64,000 bases of DNA, taken from assembly GCF_012939995.1 (NCBI RefSeq), contig NZ_SPMZ01000012.1, positions 1 to 64,000 on the forward strand, given 5' to 3'. The notes below the pieces were generated by a model, which ran no database searches, was not told the origin of the DNA, and saw nothing but the letters and a program-made list of their open reading frames with translations. Positions 18,339-29,917 of the stretch are shown here, in pieces. Each line of letters begins with the position of its first letter. Within the stretch, counting starts at the first letter, position 1. Source of the stretch: Candidatus Competibacter phosphatis. Its GTDB lineage: Bacteria; Pseudomonadota; Gammaproteobacteria; Competibacterales; Competibacteraceae. A program made the translations under genes and the position numbers.

Positions 18339-19778
18339 ATGGAAAACCCGGCATTGATGACCATTCCCGAAGCGTGGCGCGACATGCGCCGGATCCGCCA
18401 TGTCCATTTCGTGGGCATCGGTGGGGCCGGTATGAGCGGTATCGCCGAGGTGCTGTTGAATCTGGGTTATGACGTGTCCGGTTCCGACCTGCGCGCCAGC
18501 ACGGTCACCGCACGCTTGGAACGCTTGGGCGCGACTGTGCATCTGGGTCATGCCGCCGCGCACATCACGGGTTGCGACGCGGTGGTGATTTCCAGTGCGG
18601 TGGCCGAGGATAACCCGGAGGTAATGGCGGCGCGGGCGGCGCGCATTCCCGTGGTGCCGCGTGCCGAGATGCTGGCTGAACTGATGCGTTTCCGCTACGG
18701 CATCGCCGTGGCCGGGACCCACGGCAAGACCACCACCACCAGCCTGATCACCAGTCTGCTGGCCGAGGGTGGGTTGGACCCGACCTTCGTGATCGGTGGG
18801 CGGCTGAACAGCGCCGGGGCTAACGCTCGACTCGGCGCTGGACGCTACCTGGTGGCCGAGGCTGACGAGAGCGACGCTTCGTTCCTGTTCTTGCAGCCGA
18901 TGCTGGCGGTGGTGACCAATATCGACGCCGATCACTTGGCGACCTACGGCGGCGATTTCGAGCGGCTGTGCGAAGCCTTCGTCGAGTTCCTGCAGCACCT
19001 GCCGTTTTACGGGTTGGCGGTGTTGTGCACCGACGATCCGCAGGTGCGCTCGATCCTGCCGCGCTTGAGCCGACCGGCCCTGACCTACGGTACCGGCGAG
19101 GATTGCGACGCCCGCGCCAGCGATATCGTGCAGGAAGGGTTGCGCACCCGCTTCCTGGCGCACCTGCCCGGTTTGAGCGCGCCGCTGCCGGTCACTTTGA
19201 ACCTGCCTGGCCGGCATAGCGTATTGAACGCGCTGGCGGCGATCGCGGTGGCGCGCGAGCTGGGGGTGGCGGAAACCGCCATCCGTCGCGCGCTACTGAA
19301 TTTCCAGGGCATTGGTCGGCGTTTCCAGCAGCACGGCGAACTGGCCTTGCCCGGTGGCGGGCATGCGACGCTGATGGACGATTACGGTCATCATCCGAGG
19401 GAGATTCAAGCGGTGCTGGAAGCGGTGCGCGGTGCTTGGCCGCAACGGCGGCTGGTGCTGGCCTTCCAGCCGCATCGCTTCAGCCGCACCCGCGATCTGT
19501 TCGACGATTTCGCCCAGGTGTTGTCCGGGGTAGATACGCTGATTCTGTTGGACGTGTATCCCGCCGGTGAGAAACCGGTCGCTGGCGCCGATGGCCGCAG
19601 CCTGAGCCGGGCGATCCGGGTACGCGGCAAAGTCGATCCGGTCTTCGTCGAGCAAACCGCCGATTTGCCGGCGGTGCTGCCCGGCCTGTTGGGCGACGGC
19701 GACCTGCTGCTGATGATGGGGGCCGGCGATATCGGCGCCATGGCGGCGCAACTGGGTCGCGACGGCCTACCGGTTTAA
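18339..19778 (+). CDS. murC: UDP-MurNAc:L-alanine ligase MurC
   Basis: 479 residues. First Mur ligase, adding L-Ala to UDP-MurNAc. The N-terminal [17 protein letters not shown] motif lies at about residues 26-42, the ATP loop [11 protein letters not shown] near 127, [14 protein letters not shown] near 174 and the C-terminal [11 protein letters not shown] near 346. Intact. It starts 23 bases after murG and is followed by 63 bases before ddl. No murB is present between murC and ddl, as in several gammaproteobacteria. Confidence 0.97.
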   Translation: MENPALMTIPEAWRDMRRIRHVHFVGIGGAGMSGIAEVLLNLGYDVSGSDLRASTVTARLERLGATVHLGHAAAHITGCDAVVISSAVAEDNPEVMAARAARIPVVPRAEMLAELMRFRYGIAVAGTHGKTTTTSLITSLLAEGGLDPTFVIGGRLNSAGANARLGAGRYLVAEADESDASFLFLQPMLAVVTNIDADHLATYGGDFERLCEAFVEFLQHLPFYGLAVLCTDDPQVRSILPRLSRPALTYGTGEDCDARASDIVQEGLRTRFLAHLPGLSAPLPVTLNLPGRHSVLNALAAIAVARELGVAETAIRRALLNFQGIGRRFQQHGELALPGGGHATLMDDYGHHPREIQAVLEAVRGAWPQRRLVLAFQPHRFSRTRDLFDDFAQVLSGVDTLILLDVYPAGEKPVAGADGRSLSRAIRVRGKVDPVFVEQTADLPAVLPGLLGDGDLLLMMGAGDIGAMAAQLGRDGLPV

Positions 19779-20792
<1,014 letters not shown>

Positions 20793-20804
20793 GCGGGGGG
20801 CGGA

Positions 20805-21614
20805 ATGCGGTTCGGATATCGCCAGCGCCGGCGGGGGGCGACGGCGCGCAGGCAGCACGACACCCCGGGTTCCTCGGGGGCATGGAAAGCGGTTTGGCGG
20901 TTGCCGCTGCGCTGGTTGGGCGTGGCGCTGGCGCTGGCGGCGGTGGGTTTCGGCGCGCGGTTCGCGAACGAGAAATTGCGTGAACCCGGCGCGTTTCCGC
21001 TACGCCAGGTCCGCATTGAGGGCGAGCTGCGCAACCTGGCCGAAGAGGATTTGCAACCCGTCGTGCGCGGCTATCTGGGCCAGAACTTTTTCAACGCCGA
21101 TCTGGATGCCTTGCACGCGGCGTTGGCGACCAATCCCTGGGTCGAGGAAATTGCGGTGCGGCGCGGCTGGCCCGACACCATCGAAATCGAACTACGCGAG
21201 CGCATCGCCTTCGGGTATTGGGGTGAGCGGGAAATGGTGGACGTGAATGGTCACCGATTCCAGCCGACGGAACTTCGTCAACCGGGTCCTTGGCCGCGGC
21301 TGGCCGGGCCGGACGGGCATGAAAAGGACTTGATCGGGACATACCAGCAGGTACATGCCCTGCTCGACCCGGTCGGACTGAAGCTGGTGAAGCTGGTGCA
21401 GGACGAACGGCGGGCTTGGTGGTTGACCTTCGACTCCGGCCTGGAGGTGTATGTGGGGCGCGAGCAATTCGAGCGGCGATTGCAGCGGCTGGCGCGGGTC
21501 TATCCGCGTCTACTGGCCGCCCAGGCCGAGCGGATCGCGGTGGTGGATTTGCGTTATGTCAATGGCTTTGCCGTGCGCTGGAAGACCGGATCGCCGAATC
21601 CGACGGCGGGCTAG
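20805..21614 (+). CDS. ftsQ: Cell division protein FtsQ
   Basis: 269 residues. Arg-rich cytoplasmic N-terminus, one transmembrane helix (about residues 34-50), a POTRA domain starting FPLRQVRIEGELRNL near 64 and the conserved TNPWVEEIAVRRGWPDTIEIE. The beta domain ends with DLRYVNGFAVRWK. It anchors the FtsQLB complex. Starts 12 bases after ddl; 25 bases separate it from ftsA. Confidence 0.95.
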   Translation: MRFGYRQRRRGATARRQHDTPGSSGAWKAVWRLPLRWLGVALALAAVGFGARFANEKLREPGAFPLRQVRIEGELRNLAEEDLQPVVRGYLGQNFFNADLDALHAALATNPWVEEIAVRRGWPDTIEIELRERIAFGYWGEREMVDVNGHRFQPTELRQPGPWPRLAGPDGHEKDLIGTYQQVHALLDPVGLKLVKLVQDERRAWWLTFDSGLEVYVGREQFERRLQRLARVYPRLLAAQAERIAVVDLRYVNGFAVRWKTGSPNPTAG

Positions 21615-21639
21615 ATCTATTGTGGGAGAGGACCAGGAT

Positions 21640-22874
21640 ATGTCCAGGAAAGAAGACAAGAATTTGATTGTCGGGCTCGATATCGGCACCTCGAAAGTGG
21701 TGGTCATCGTCGGCGAAGTCGGCCTGGATGGGGCCATCGAGGTGGTCGGCATCGGCATGCATCCCTCGCGGGGCCTGAAGAAAGGCGTGGTCGTCAACAT
21801 CGAGTCGACCGTTCGATCGATCCAGCATGCGGTGGATGAAGCCGAGCGAATGGCGGGTTGCCAGATTCATTCGGTCTATACCGGCATTTCCGGTAGTCAC
21901 ATCCGTGGGCTCAACTCGCACGGCGTGACCGCCATCAAGAACCGGGAGGCCACGCCGGAAGATGTCGAGCGGGTGATGGAGGCGGCGCGGGTGGTGGCGA
22001 TTCCTGCCGACCAGAAGATCCTGCACATCCTGCCACAGGAGTTCATCATCGACGGCCAAGAAGGCATTCAGGACCCGGTCGGGATGTCTGGGGTGCGGTT
22101 GGAGGCGCGGGTGCATATCGTCACCGGCGCGGTCAGCGCTGCCCAGAATATCGTCAAGTGCGTGCAGCGCTGCGGCTTGGAGGTGGACGATGTCATCCTG
22201 CAGCAGATGGCTTCCAGCCGGGCGGTACTGAACCCGGACGAAAAGGAACTGGGGGTCTGCCTGATCGATATCGGCGGTGGTACCACCGACCTGGCGGTGT
22301 TCACCCACGGCGCGATCAGCCACACCAGCGTGATTCCGATCGCCGGCGATCAGGTTACCAACGATATCGCCGTCGCGTTCCGCACGCCGACCCAGTCGGC
22401 CGAGGAGATCAAGCTCGGACATGCCTGCTGCCTCAAGCAATTGACGCGACCCGAGCAGCAGATCGATGTGGCCAGTGTCGGCGACCGGGCGGCGCGGACC
22501 CTATCGCGCCGTGCCCTTGCCGAAGTGGTCGAGCCGCGTTACGAGGAGTTTTTCGAGCTGGCGCGGGAAGAACTGCAACGCAGCGGTTTCGAGAATCTGA
22601 TCGCCGCCGGCGTGGTGCTGAGCGGCGGCAGTTCCAAGATGGAAGCGTCGTGGAACTCGCCGAGGAAGTCTTTCACATGCCGGTACGCCTGGGCCTGCCG
22701 CATGACGTGACCGGTCTGGAGGATGTGCTTTGCAACCCTATTTACTCCACGGCGGTGGGGTTGTTGTTATTCGGTAATGAGAACCGCCGGCTGACCCGTC
22801 TGGGTCCGACATCGCGAGTGGGCCACAATGGGTTGTGGACCCGCATGAAAAATTGGTTTCAGGGAAATTTCTAA
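21640..22874 (+). CDS. ftsA: Cell division protein FtsA (frameshifted in this assembly)
   Basis: Actin-like membrane tether for FtsZ. The start MSRKEDKNLIVGLDIGTSKV is preceded by a GGAG-type site. ATPase signatures IVGLDIGTSK, CLIDIGGGTTDLAVF and VVLSGGSSKME are present. After SKME the frame is lost; adding one G at about 22645 (GAAGCG to GAAGGCG) restores GVVELAEEVFHMPVRLG and the end MKNWFQGNF, an amphipathic membrane-targeting helix. The composite has 411 residues (E. coli 420). The missing G is in a short run, not a long homopolymer. Confidence 0.94.
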
Positions 22875-22928
22875 GTTGTTTGGTCATTGCTTGCTGGGTC
22901 GAAAACCATTGATCGAGGAGATGCCGTT

Positions 22929-24117
22929 ATGTTCGAACTGATGGAAACCAAGTCGGAAAGCGCCGTCATTAAAGTGATTGGGGTAGGCGGTGGCGGCAGC
23001 AATGCCGTGCATCACATGCTGAGCGCCAACATCGAGGGGGTGGATTTCATCTGTGCCAATACCGACGCGCAGGCGCTCAAGACCTGCTCGGTGCCGGTGA
23101 CTTTGCAGATGGGCGTCAATATCACCAAAGGCTTGGGTGCGGGCGCCAACCCGGAGGTCGGCCGGCAGGCCGCGCAGGAAGATTGCGAACGGATTAAAGA
23201 GGTGCTGCAGGGGGCCGATATGGTGTTCATCACTGCCGGCATGGGCGGTGGTACCGGCACCGGGGCCGCGCCGGTGGTGGCGCAACTGGCCCGGGAGATG
23301 GGTGTGTTGACGGTGGCGGTGGTGACCAAGCCCTTTCCCTTCGAAGGCAAGAAACGCATGGAAGTGGCCATGCGCGGGATCCGCGAACTGAGCGAGAGCG
23401 TGGACTCGCTCATTACCATCCCCAACGAAAAGCTGCTAACGGTTCTGGGCAAGAGCGCCAGCCTGCTCGATGCGTTCAAGGCGGCCAACGATGTCTTGTT
23501 GGGCGCGGTGCAGGGCATCGCCGAACTGATCACCCGGCCGGGCATGATCAACGTGGATTTTGCCGACGTACGCACCGTCATGTCCGAGATGGGCATGGCC
23601 ATGATGGGTACCGGTCGGGCGGTCGGCGACGGCCGCGCCCGCGAAGCGGCCGAGGCGGCAATCGCCAGCCCCTTGCTGGAGAACGTCAATCTGGCCGGCG
23701 CCAAGGGCCTGCTGGTCAATATCACCTCGGGCATGGATGTGACCATCGGCGAGTTCGACGAGGTTGGCAACACCATCAAGGAGTTGGCGTCCGAGGATGC
23801 CAACGTGGTGGTCGGTATGGCGGTCGATCCAGAGATGCATAACGAACTACGGGTCACCATTGTCGCCACCGGTATCGGCCAGGGCATTCCGGCCAAGCAG
23901 GCCGGCAGCTCCCGCGAGCCACGAGAATCGGCGATTCCACCCTTCAAGCTCGTGCAGCGCATGGGGGGATGGCGGCGACCCGCTTTCTTCTCGTCACGAT
24001 CGGTCCGGTAGCCGACAGAAAGCGGTCGGTGACGGTCTGAGCGAGGGCGGGCGGATCGACTCCGATCATCTGGATTATCTGGACATTCCCGCATTTTTGC
24101 GCCGGCAAGCCGATTGA
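22929..24117 (+). CDS. ftsZ: Cell division GTPase FtsZ (frameshifted in the linker in this assembly)
   Basis: Tubulin-like GTPase that forms the Z-ring. The start [12 protein letters not shown] has GAGGAG 7 bases upstream. [18 protein letters not shown], the tubulin signature [15 protein letters not shown] and the T7 segment [10 protein letters not shown] are intact. The frame breaks in the linker after FKLVQRM. Removing one G from the G6 run at 23963-23968 continues [15 protein letters not shown] and ends in the conserved peptide [14 protein letters not shown] that binds FtsA/ZipA. The composite has 395 residues. As sequenced, the product would lack this peptide. Confidence 0.95.
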
Positions 24118-24285
24118 GTGGAGCGCGGGTTTGTGGCCCCAAGTGCCGGATCGCCACCCAGTAGCAGCCTATTTGGTGGCGGTTTTGGCCGAACTAGTCG
24201 ATCTGAGTGCTGGAGCGCGGCCTTTCGCAACTTAACAACAAGGCTAGTTGCGATTTGGAAACAAAAGTTGCAGGATCGCTACGAG

Positions 24286-24305
24286 TTGCGGTATCTTTAC
24301 CGCAA
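24286..24305. repeat. Perfect inverted repeat in the ftsZ-lpxC spacer
   Basis: TTGCGGTA (24286-24293), 4-base loop TCTT, TACCGCAA (24298-24305). There is no T-tract after it, so it is either an operator-like palindrome or a small mRNA hairpin, not a standard terminator. Confidence 0.6.
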
Positions 24306-24323
24306 TGCATGTTGACGGTGATG

Positions 24324-24350
24324 GCCGATGGTGTCGATGGACCCATCGGC
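24324..24350. repeat. Second inverted repeat in the lpxC leader
   Basis: GCCGATGG (24324-24331) / CCATCGGC (24343-24350) with an 11-base loop, 80 bases before the lpxC start. It could form a leader hairpin; function unknown. Confidence 0.5.
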
Positions 24351-24430
24351 GGAGCATTGGATGCGCGATCCGCGCCCACTCCGACCGTCATGCCATGCTC
24401 CAGTTCAATCGATGTGTTGGGGGACCTAAC

Positions 24431-25345
24431 GTGATTAGGCAGCGAACCTTGAAGAATGTCATTCGGGCGACCGGCGTCGGTCTGCATACCGGCGATAAGG
24501 TCTATTTGACGTTGCGGCCCGCAGCCCCCGATGCTGGCATTGTGTTTCGGCGGGTCGACCTGCCCGAACCGATTGAAATCAAGGCCTGCCCGCAAAATGT
24601 CGGTGACACCCAACTATCCACTTCGCTGGTCAGGGGCAAAGCCCGTATTGCCACGGTCGAGCATCTGCTGTCGGCGTTCGCGGGTTTGGGCATCGACAAT
24701 GCCTATGTGGATGTCAGCGCCGCCGAGGTGCCAATCATGGACGGCAGCGCCGGCCCCTTCGTGTTCCTGATCCAGTCGGCGGGCATCCAGGAGCAGAATG
24801 CGCCCAAGCGTTTCATCCGCATCAAGAGGCCGGTGGTGATCGAGGAAGGCGACAAATGGGCGCGCTTCGATCCTTTCGACGGCTTCAAGGTCGAGTTCAC
24901 CATCGCTTTCGACCACCCGCTGTTCAAGGGTCGCAACCAGCACGCCGTGGTGGATTTCTCCACCACCTCTTTCGTGAAGGAAGTCAGCCGGGCCCGCACC
25001 TTCGGGTTCATGCGCGATCTGGAGTACCTGCGCGAGCGGCGGTTGGCGCTGGGCGGCACGCTGGATAACGCCATCGTGGTGGACGATTACCGTATCCTCA
25101 ACGAAGACGGCCTTCGCTACGAGGATGAGTTCGTCAAGCACAAGATTCTGGACGCCATCGGCGACTTGTATCTGTTGGGCCGCAGTCTGATTGGCGCCTT
25201 TACCGGTTACAAATCTGGGCACGCGCTGAACAATCGCTTGTTGCGCACGTTGCTGGCCGACAGCGCCGCCTGGGAAGAGGTTACCTTCAGCGACGAGCGG
25301 CAGTCGCCGATTTGCTACCTGCAGCCGGCGCAAGTGACCCGCTGA
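24431..25345 (+). CDS. lpxC: UDP-3-O-acyl-GlcNAc deacetylase LpxC
   Basis: 304 residues. Zinc enzyme for the committed step of lipid A synthesis. GTG start at 24431 ([20 protein letters not shown]), matching the E. coli start; an upstream in-frame extension has no homology. Zinc ligands are seen in [19 protein letters not shown] (His near 78) and [17 protein letters not shown] (His and Asp near 237-242). [10 protein letters not shown] is also conserved. The position after ftsZ is standard for gammaproteobacteria. Its own terminator follows at 25391-25433. Confidence 0.97.
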   Translation: MIRQRTLKNVIRATGVGLHTGDKVYLTLRPAAPDAGIVFRRVDLPEPIEIKACPQNVGDTQLSTSLVRGKARIATVEHLLSAFAGLGIDNAYVDVSAAEVPIMDGSAGPFVFLIQSAGIQEQNAPKRFIRIKRPVVIEEGDKWARFDPFDGFKVEFTIAFDHPLFKGRNQHAVVDFSTTSFVKEVSRARTFGFMRDLEYLRERRLALGGTLDNAIVVDDYRILNEDGLRYEDEFVKHKILDAIGDLYLLGRSLIGAFTGYKSGHALNNRLLRTLLADSAAWEEVTFSDERQSPICYLQPAQVTR

Positions 25346-25390
25346 TTTTCGCCCGATTTTCCGCCGATTCCCCTCATCCGTTTCCCCGCT

Positions 25391-25433
25391 GCGGCTTTCC
25401 GGCTTGATCCCGGAAGGCCGCGCTTGCATTTTT
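25391..25433 (+). terminator. Intrinsic terminator after lpxC
   Basis: 12-bp stem GCGGCTTTCCGG (25391-25402) / CCGGAAGGCCGC (25410-25421) with one G-U pair and a 7-base loop, followed 7 bases later by T5 (25429-25433). It separates the dcw-lpxC transcription unit from secA. Confidence 0.75.
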
Positions 25434-25524
25434 GGTGGACCTGTCAGCCGAGCAAATCCACCGCCGCTGGGGTATCATTCGACCCTCTTTTGGCATTGAG
25501 CGACGTAGTAAGGGCGCCCGATCG

Positions 25525-28257
25525 ATGAACATTCTGAAAAGCATTTTTGGTAGTCGTAACGACCGTGTGATCCGCCGCATGCGCAAAGAGGTGGAACGCA
25601 TCAACGCCTTGGAATCGGGCATCGCGGCGTTGAGCGACGCGGACTTGCGCGCCAAGACCGACGAATTCAAGAACCGTTTGGCTCAGGGCGAAAAACTCGA
25701 TGCGTTGCTGCCGGAGGCCTTCGCGGTGGTGCGCGAGGCCAGCCGGCGCACTTTGGACATGCGGCATTTCGACGTACAGTTGATCGGCGGCATGGTGCTG
25801 CACGAGGGTAAGATTGCCGAAATGCGCACCGGCGAGGGCAAGACCCTGGTCGCGACCCTGCCGGTGTACCTGAACGCCCTGACCGGCAAGGGCGTGCATG
25901 TGGTCACGGTCAACGACTACCTGGCTCGTCGCGACGCCGACTGGATGGGGCAGATTTACCGCTTTCTGGGCATGAGCGTCGATGTCGTCGTCGCCGGCAT
26001 GAGCCCGGAGGAGAAACGTATCGCCTACGGCGCCGATATCACTTACGGCACCAATAACGAATACGGCTTCGATTATCTGCGCGACAACATGGCCTTCGGG
26101 TTGGAGCAGAAGGTGCAACGGGATCTGCACTACGCGTTGGTGGACGAAGTGGACTCGATCCTGATCGACGAGGCGCGCACGCCGCTGATCATCTCCGGTC
26201 CGGCCGAGGAAAGCTCCGAACTGTACCGTCGGGTCAACGAGATCGTGCCGCGCCTGACCCGCCAGAAGGAAGAAGAGGGTCCGGGTCACTACTGGGTGGA
26301 CGAAAAAGCCAAGCAGGTCTACTTGACCGAGGACGGCCACCAGCGGGTCGAGGATCTACTGCTGGAGGCGGGGCTGCTGCACGGCGGCGAGAGCTTGTAC
26401 GATGCCGCCAACCTTGGGGTATTCCACCACATGAACGCCTGTCTGCGCGCGCACGCCCTGTTTCATCGGGACGTCGAATACATCGTGCGCGGCGGCGAAG
26501 TCATCATCGTCGATGAATTCACCGGTCGTACCATGCCCGGACGGCGTTGGTCGGACGGCCTGCACCAGGCCATCGAGGCCAAGGAAGGGGTGCCGATTCA
26601 GGCCGAAAATCAGACCTTGGCCTCGATCACCTTTCAGAATTACTTCCGCCTGTACCAGAAGCTGGCCGGCATGACCGGCACCGCCGATACCGAAGCCTTC
26701 GAATTCCAGCAGATTTACGGCTTGGAAGTCATCGTGGTGCCCACCCATCTGCGGATGGTGCGCAAGGACATGGGCGATTTGGTGTTCCTGACCCCTCAAG
26801 AGAAGTTCGAGGCGGTGTTGGAAGACATCCGCGATTGCCGCAAGCGTGGCCAGCCGGCCTTGGTCGGCACCACCTCCATCGAAGTTTCGGAACTGCTGGC
26901 CACGCTGCTGGACAAGGAAAAGATTCCCCATCAGGTCCTGAATGCCAAGCAGCACGAGCGGGAAGCGGAAATCATCGTTCAGGCCGGCCAGCCGGGCACG
27001 GTGACGATCGCGACCAACATGGCCGGCCGCGGCACCGACATCGTGCTGGGCGGTAATCTGCAGGCGGAGCTGAAGGCGCTGGGTCTGGACGCCGACGCGG
27101 CAGCTCGCGAGGAGGTCCGCAATGCCTGGCGGCAACGGCACGAACAAGTGGTGGCCGCCGGCGGCTTGCACGTGATCGGTACCGAACGCCACGAATCGCG
27201 GCGTATCGACAACCAGTTGCGCGGCCGCTCCGGTCGTCAGGGCGACCCTGGTTCCAGCCGTTTCTACCTGTCGCTGGAAGACAATCTGCTGCGCATTTTC
27301 GCTTCCGACCGGGTGGCGGGGTTGATGCAAAAGCTGGGTATGGAAAAGAACGAGGCCATCGAACATCCTTGGGTGACCAAGGCCATTGAAAACGCCCAGC
27401 GCAAGGTCGAGGCCCACAACTTTGACATCCGCAAGAACCTGCTGGAATTCGACGACGTCGCCAACGACCAACGCAAGGTCATGTACGGCTGGCGCAACGA
27501 GTTGATGGCGGCGGAGGACGTGTCGGCCACGTTGAAGGACATGAGCGCCGAAGCGCTTGAGCAGACGATCAACCAGCACATCCCGCCGCAAAGTTTGGAA
27601 GAACAGTGGGATGTGGCCGGGTTGGAACAGACGCTGGAGAAGGAATTCGGACTGCAACTGCCGATCGGCGCCTGGCTGGAGGCCGATCACGAGCTGCACG
27701 AAGAACCGCTGCGCGCGCGGATTCACGCCGAACTGGAACGGGTGTATGCCGATAAGGAGGCCCTGGTCGGCGCGCCTTGGATGCGGCAATTCGAGAAAGC
27801 GGTGTTGTTGCAGGTGCTGGACGCCCACTGGCGCGAGCATCTGGCGGCGATGGACTACCTGCGCCAAGGTATCCACCTGCGCGGCTACGCCCAGAAGAAC
27901 CCCAAGCAGGAGTACAAGCGCGAAGCCTTCGAGATGTTCCAGGCGTTGGTACAGCGCATCCATCACGAGGCGGTCGGTTTCCTGGCGCGAGCCCAGTTTC
28001 AGGCCGAACCGGAGCCGATCCCCGAACCGCGCCGACCGGCGCCGTCCGCCATGCGGTTCGAGCACGCCGAAGCGTCGGCGCTGGCGGCGGGAGAGGCCGA
28101 GGAAGACGATTCCGGCATCGAAATCCGCCGGCGGCAACAAGAGGATACTGCGGCGCATACCCCATTCGTGCGCGAAGGCCGTAAAGTAGGGCGCAACGAG
28201 CCCTGTCCCTGCGGTTCGGGTAAGAAGTACAAACACTGCCACGGTCAGTTGGATTGA
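25525..28257 (+). CDS. secA: Preprotein translocase ATPase SecA
   Basis: 910 residues. Motor of Sec protein export. The start [19 protein letters not shown] is used, with AGGG about 11 bases upstream. Walker [14 protein letters not shown] lies near residue 102, the DEAD-like [15 protein letters not shown] near 207, the second RecA-fold motif [14 protein letters not shown] near 498 and [15 protein letters not shown] near 567. The C-terminal zinc finger [14 protein letters not shown] that binds SecB is complete. No secM-like leader gene precedes it. Followed closely by argJ. Confidence 0.98.
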   Translation: MNILKSIFGSRNDRVIRRMRKEVERINALESGIAALSDADLRAKTDEFKNRLAQGEKLDALLPEAFAVVREASRRTLDMRHFDVQLIGGMVLHEGKIAEMRTGEGKTLVATLPVYLNALTGKGVHVVTVNDYLARRDADWMGQIYRFLGMSVDVVVAGMSPEEKRIAYGADITYGTNNEYGFDYLRDNMAFGLEQKVQRDLHYALVDEVDSILIDEARTPLIISGPAEESSELYRRVNEIVPRLTRQKEEEGPGHYWVDEKAKQVYLTEDGHQRVEDLLLEAGLLHGGESLYDAANLGVFHHMNACLRAHALFHRDVEYIVRGGEVIIVDEFTGRTMPGRRWSDGLHQAIEAKEGVPIQAENQTLASITFQNYFRLYQKLAGMTGTADTEAFEFQQIYGLEVIVVPTHLRMVRKDMGDLVFLTPQEKFEAVLEDIRDCRKRGQPALVGTTSIEVSELLATLLDKEKIPHQVLNAKQHEREAEIIVQAGQPGTVTIATNMAGRGTDIVLGGNLQAELKALGLDADAAAREEVRNAWRQRHEQVVAAGGLHVIGTERHESRRIDNQLRGRSGRQGDPGSSRFYLSLEDNLLRIFASDRVAGLMQKLGMEKNEAIEHPWVTKAIENAQRKVEAHNFDIRKNLLEFDDVANDQRKVMYGWRNELMAAEDVSATLKDMSAEALEQTINQHIPPQSLEEQWDVAGLEQTLEKEFGLQLPIGAWLEADHELHEEPLRARIHAELERVYADKEALVGAPWMRQFEKAVLLQVLDAHWREHLAAMDYLRQGIHLRGYAQKNPKQEYKREAFEMFQALVQRIHHEAVGFLARAQFQAEPEPIPEPRRPAPSAMRFEHAEASALAAGEAEEDDSGIEIRRRQQEDTAAHTPFVREGRKVGRNEPCPCGSGKKYKHCHGQLD

Positions 28258-28270
28258 GAGGGAAGGTACG

Positions 28271-29461
28271 ATGGAACCGCTGACCGTCGCCGGCGTCCGG
28301 TTGGGAACCGCCCGCGCCGGCATCAAATATCCCGATCGCCGCGATTTGGTGGTGGTCGAATTGGCGGCGGAGACTCAGGCCGCCGCCGTGTTTACCCGCA
28401 ACGCCTTTTGCGCCGCCCCGGTCACGGTGGCGCGGACGCATCTGGCCGCCGCCAGCCCGCGCTACCTGGTGATTAACACCGGCAACGCCAACGCCGGCAC
28501 CGGCCGGCAGGGGCTGGCCGACGCCGAGGCCAGTTGCCGAAGCCTGGCGGAGCGGACCGGCTGCCGTTCGGAAGAAGTGCTGCCGTTTTCCACCGGGGTG
28601 ATCGGCGAGTCGCTGCCGTTGTTTCGGTTGGTCACCGGCCTGCCGGAGGCGCTGGCGACGCTGCGGCCCGACGGTTGGGCGGAAGCCGCCGCCGGCATCA
28701 TGACCACCGACACCCGACCGAAGTGGGCGTCGCGGCGCCTGACACTGGCCGGGCGGGAGGTGACGATCACCGGTATCGCCAAGGGCGCCGGCATGATCCG
28801 GCCGGATATGGCCACGATGCTGGCTTTCGTCGCCACCGATGCCGCCGTGGATCCAGCACTGTTGCGGGAGATCCTGCACGAAGCGGTTGCCGATTCCTTC
28901 AATGCCATCACCGTGGACGGCGATACCTCGACCAACGATGCCTGCCTGTTGCTGGCCACCGGCCGGTCCGGGGCGAACGTTCCGGCCACGGGTGGCGACC
29001 GCGCCCGTTTCGCCACGGCGGTGGGCGAGGTATGCGTCGATCTGGCGCAGGCCATCGTCCGCGACGGCGAGGGTGCCACCAAATTCATCACCGTGCGGGT
29101 CGAGGGTGGCCGGGACGTGGCCGAGTGCCGACAGGTTGCCTACACGATCGCCCACTCGCCACTGGTCAAAACCGCCTTCTTCGCCTCCGATCCCAATTGG
29201 GGTCGTATCCTGGCGGCAGTGGGACGATCCGGCCTGGATGCGCTCGACCTGGAGCGGGTAACCATCCATCTCGACGAGGTTTGCATCGTCCGCGACGGTG
29301 GTCGCGCCCCGGATTACACCGAGGAACAGGGGCAGCGCGTCATGGCTCGGCCCGAGATCGCCATTCGGGTCGAACTCGGACGAGGTGGGGCGGCGGCGCG
29401 AATCTGGACCACCGATCTGTCCTTCGACTATGTGCGCATCAACGCTGAGTATCGGACGTGA
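28271..29461 (+). CDS. argJ: Glutamate N-acetyltransferase/amino-acid acetyltransferase ArgJ
   Basis: 396 residues. Transfers acetyl from N-acetylornithine to glutamate (arginine synthesis) and may also use acetyl-CoA. It is made as a self-cleaving precursor: the [11 protein letters not shown] motif places the nucleophile Thr at about residue 182, with cleavage after Ala 181. Other family features are TTDTRPKWA near 144, [16 protein letters not shown] near 217 and the C-terminal [10 protein letters not shown]. It starts 13 bases after secA and overlaps mutT, a common secA-argJ-mutT order. Confidence 0.96.
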   Translation: MEPLTVAGVRLGTARAGIKYPDRRDLVVVELAAETQAAAVFTRNAFCAAPVTVARTHLAAASPRYLVINTGNANAGTGRQGLADAEASCRSLAERTGCRSEEVLPFSTGVIGESLPLFRLVTGLPEALATLRPDGWAEAAAGIMTTDTRPKWASRRLTLAGREVTITGIAKGAGMIRPDMATMLAFVATDAAVDPALLREILHEAVADSFNAITVDGDTSTNDACLLLATGRSGANVPATGGDRARFATAVGEVCVDLAQAIVRDGEGATKFITVRVEGGRDVAECRQVAYTIAHSPLVKTAFFASDPNWGRILAAVGRSGLDALDLERVTIHLDEVCIVRDGGRAPDYTEEQGQRVMARPEIAIRVELGRGGAAARIWTTDLSFDYVRINAEYRT

Positions 29462-29883
29462 GCGACCCCGGAGAGCGCGGTTTCGTGCATGTGGCGGTGG
29501 GCATTGTCGCCGGAGCCGATGGGGCGGTGCTGATCACCCGCCGGCCCGACCACGTCCATCAAGGTGGATTGTGGGAGTTTCCCGGCGGTAAGGTGGAGCA
29601 CGGCGAATCGGTCATCGCCGCGCTGGGCCGCGAACTGCACGAGGAATTGGGTATCGCGGTGCGAGCCGCCGAGCCGCTGCTTCAGACCGGGCACGCCTAT
29701 CCCGACGATCGACGCGTATTGCTGGATGTCTGGCGGGTGACGGATTTCGAGGGTGAACCGCACGGTCGGGAAGGGCAGCCCTTGGTTTGGGCATCGCCCG
29801 GCGAGATGGAGCGATACACATTCCCGGCCGCCGATGCGCCGATTATCGCCGCGTTGCTCGGCGAGGTTGGCAAAGCTGACTGA
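29458..29883 (+). CDS. mutT: Nudix 8-oxo-dGTP diphosphatase MutT
   Basis: 141 residues. Hydrolyses 8-oxo-dGTP to prevent mutations. The Nudix box [20 protein letters not shown] followed by ELGI fits GX5EX7REUXEEXGU at about residues 43-65. The GTG start at 29458 overlaps the argJ stop (GTGA), indicating translational coupling. The PGGK-containing strand WEFPGGK is typical of MutT. Convergent with zapD downstream. Confidence 0.94.
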   Translation: MSDPGERGFVHVAVGIVAGADGAVLITRRPDHVHQGGLWEFPGGKVEHGESVIAALGRELHEELGIAVRAAEPLLQTGHAYPDDRRVLLDVWRVTDFEGEPHGREGQPLVWASPGEMERYTFPAADAPIIAALLGEVGKAD

Positions 29884-29917
29884 GCCGTGGACCGCCGATG
29901 GTATGTCGAAGCCAGGT

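Larger units (their letters stand above)
24118..24430. other. 313-base spacer between ftsZ and lpxC
   Basis: No credible gene was found. It carries two inverted repeats, annotated separately, and presumably the lpxC leader and promoter. I could not identify a convincing -35/-10 pair. The poly-purine GGGGG at about 24419-24423 serves as a plausible Shine-Dalgarno region for lpxC. Confidence 0.6.

Noticed and set aside
26356-28326. Long minus-strand reading opposite secA
   Set aside because: Antisense shadow of secA with His/Gln/Arg-rich composition and no family resemblance.
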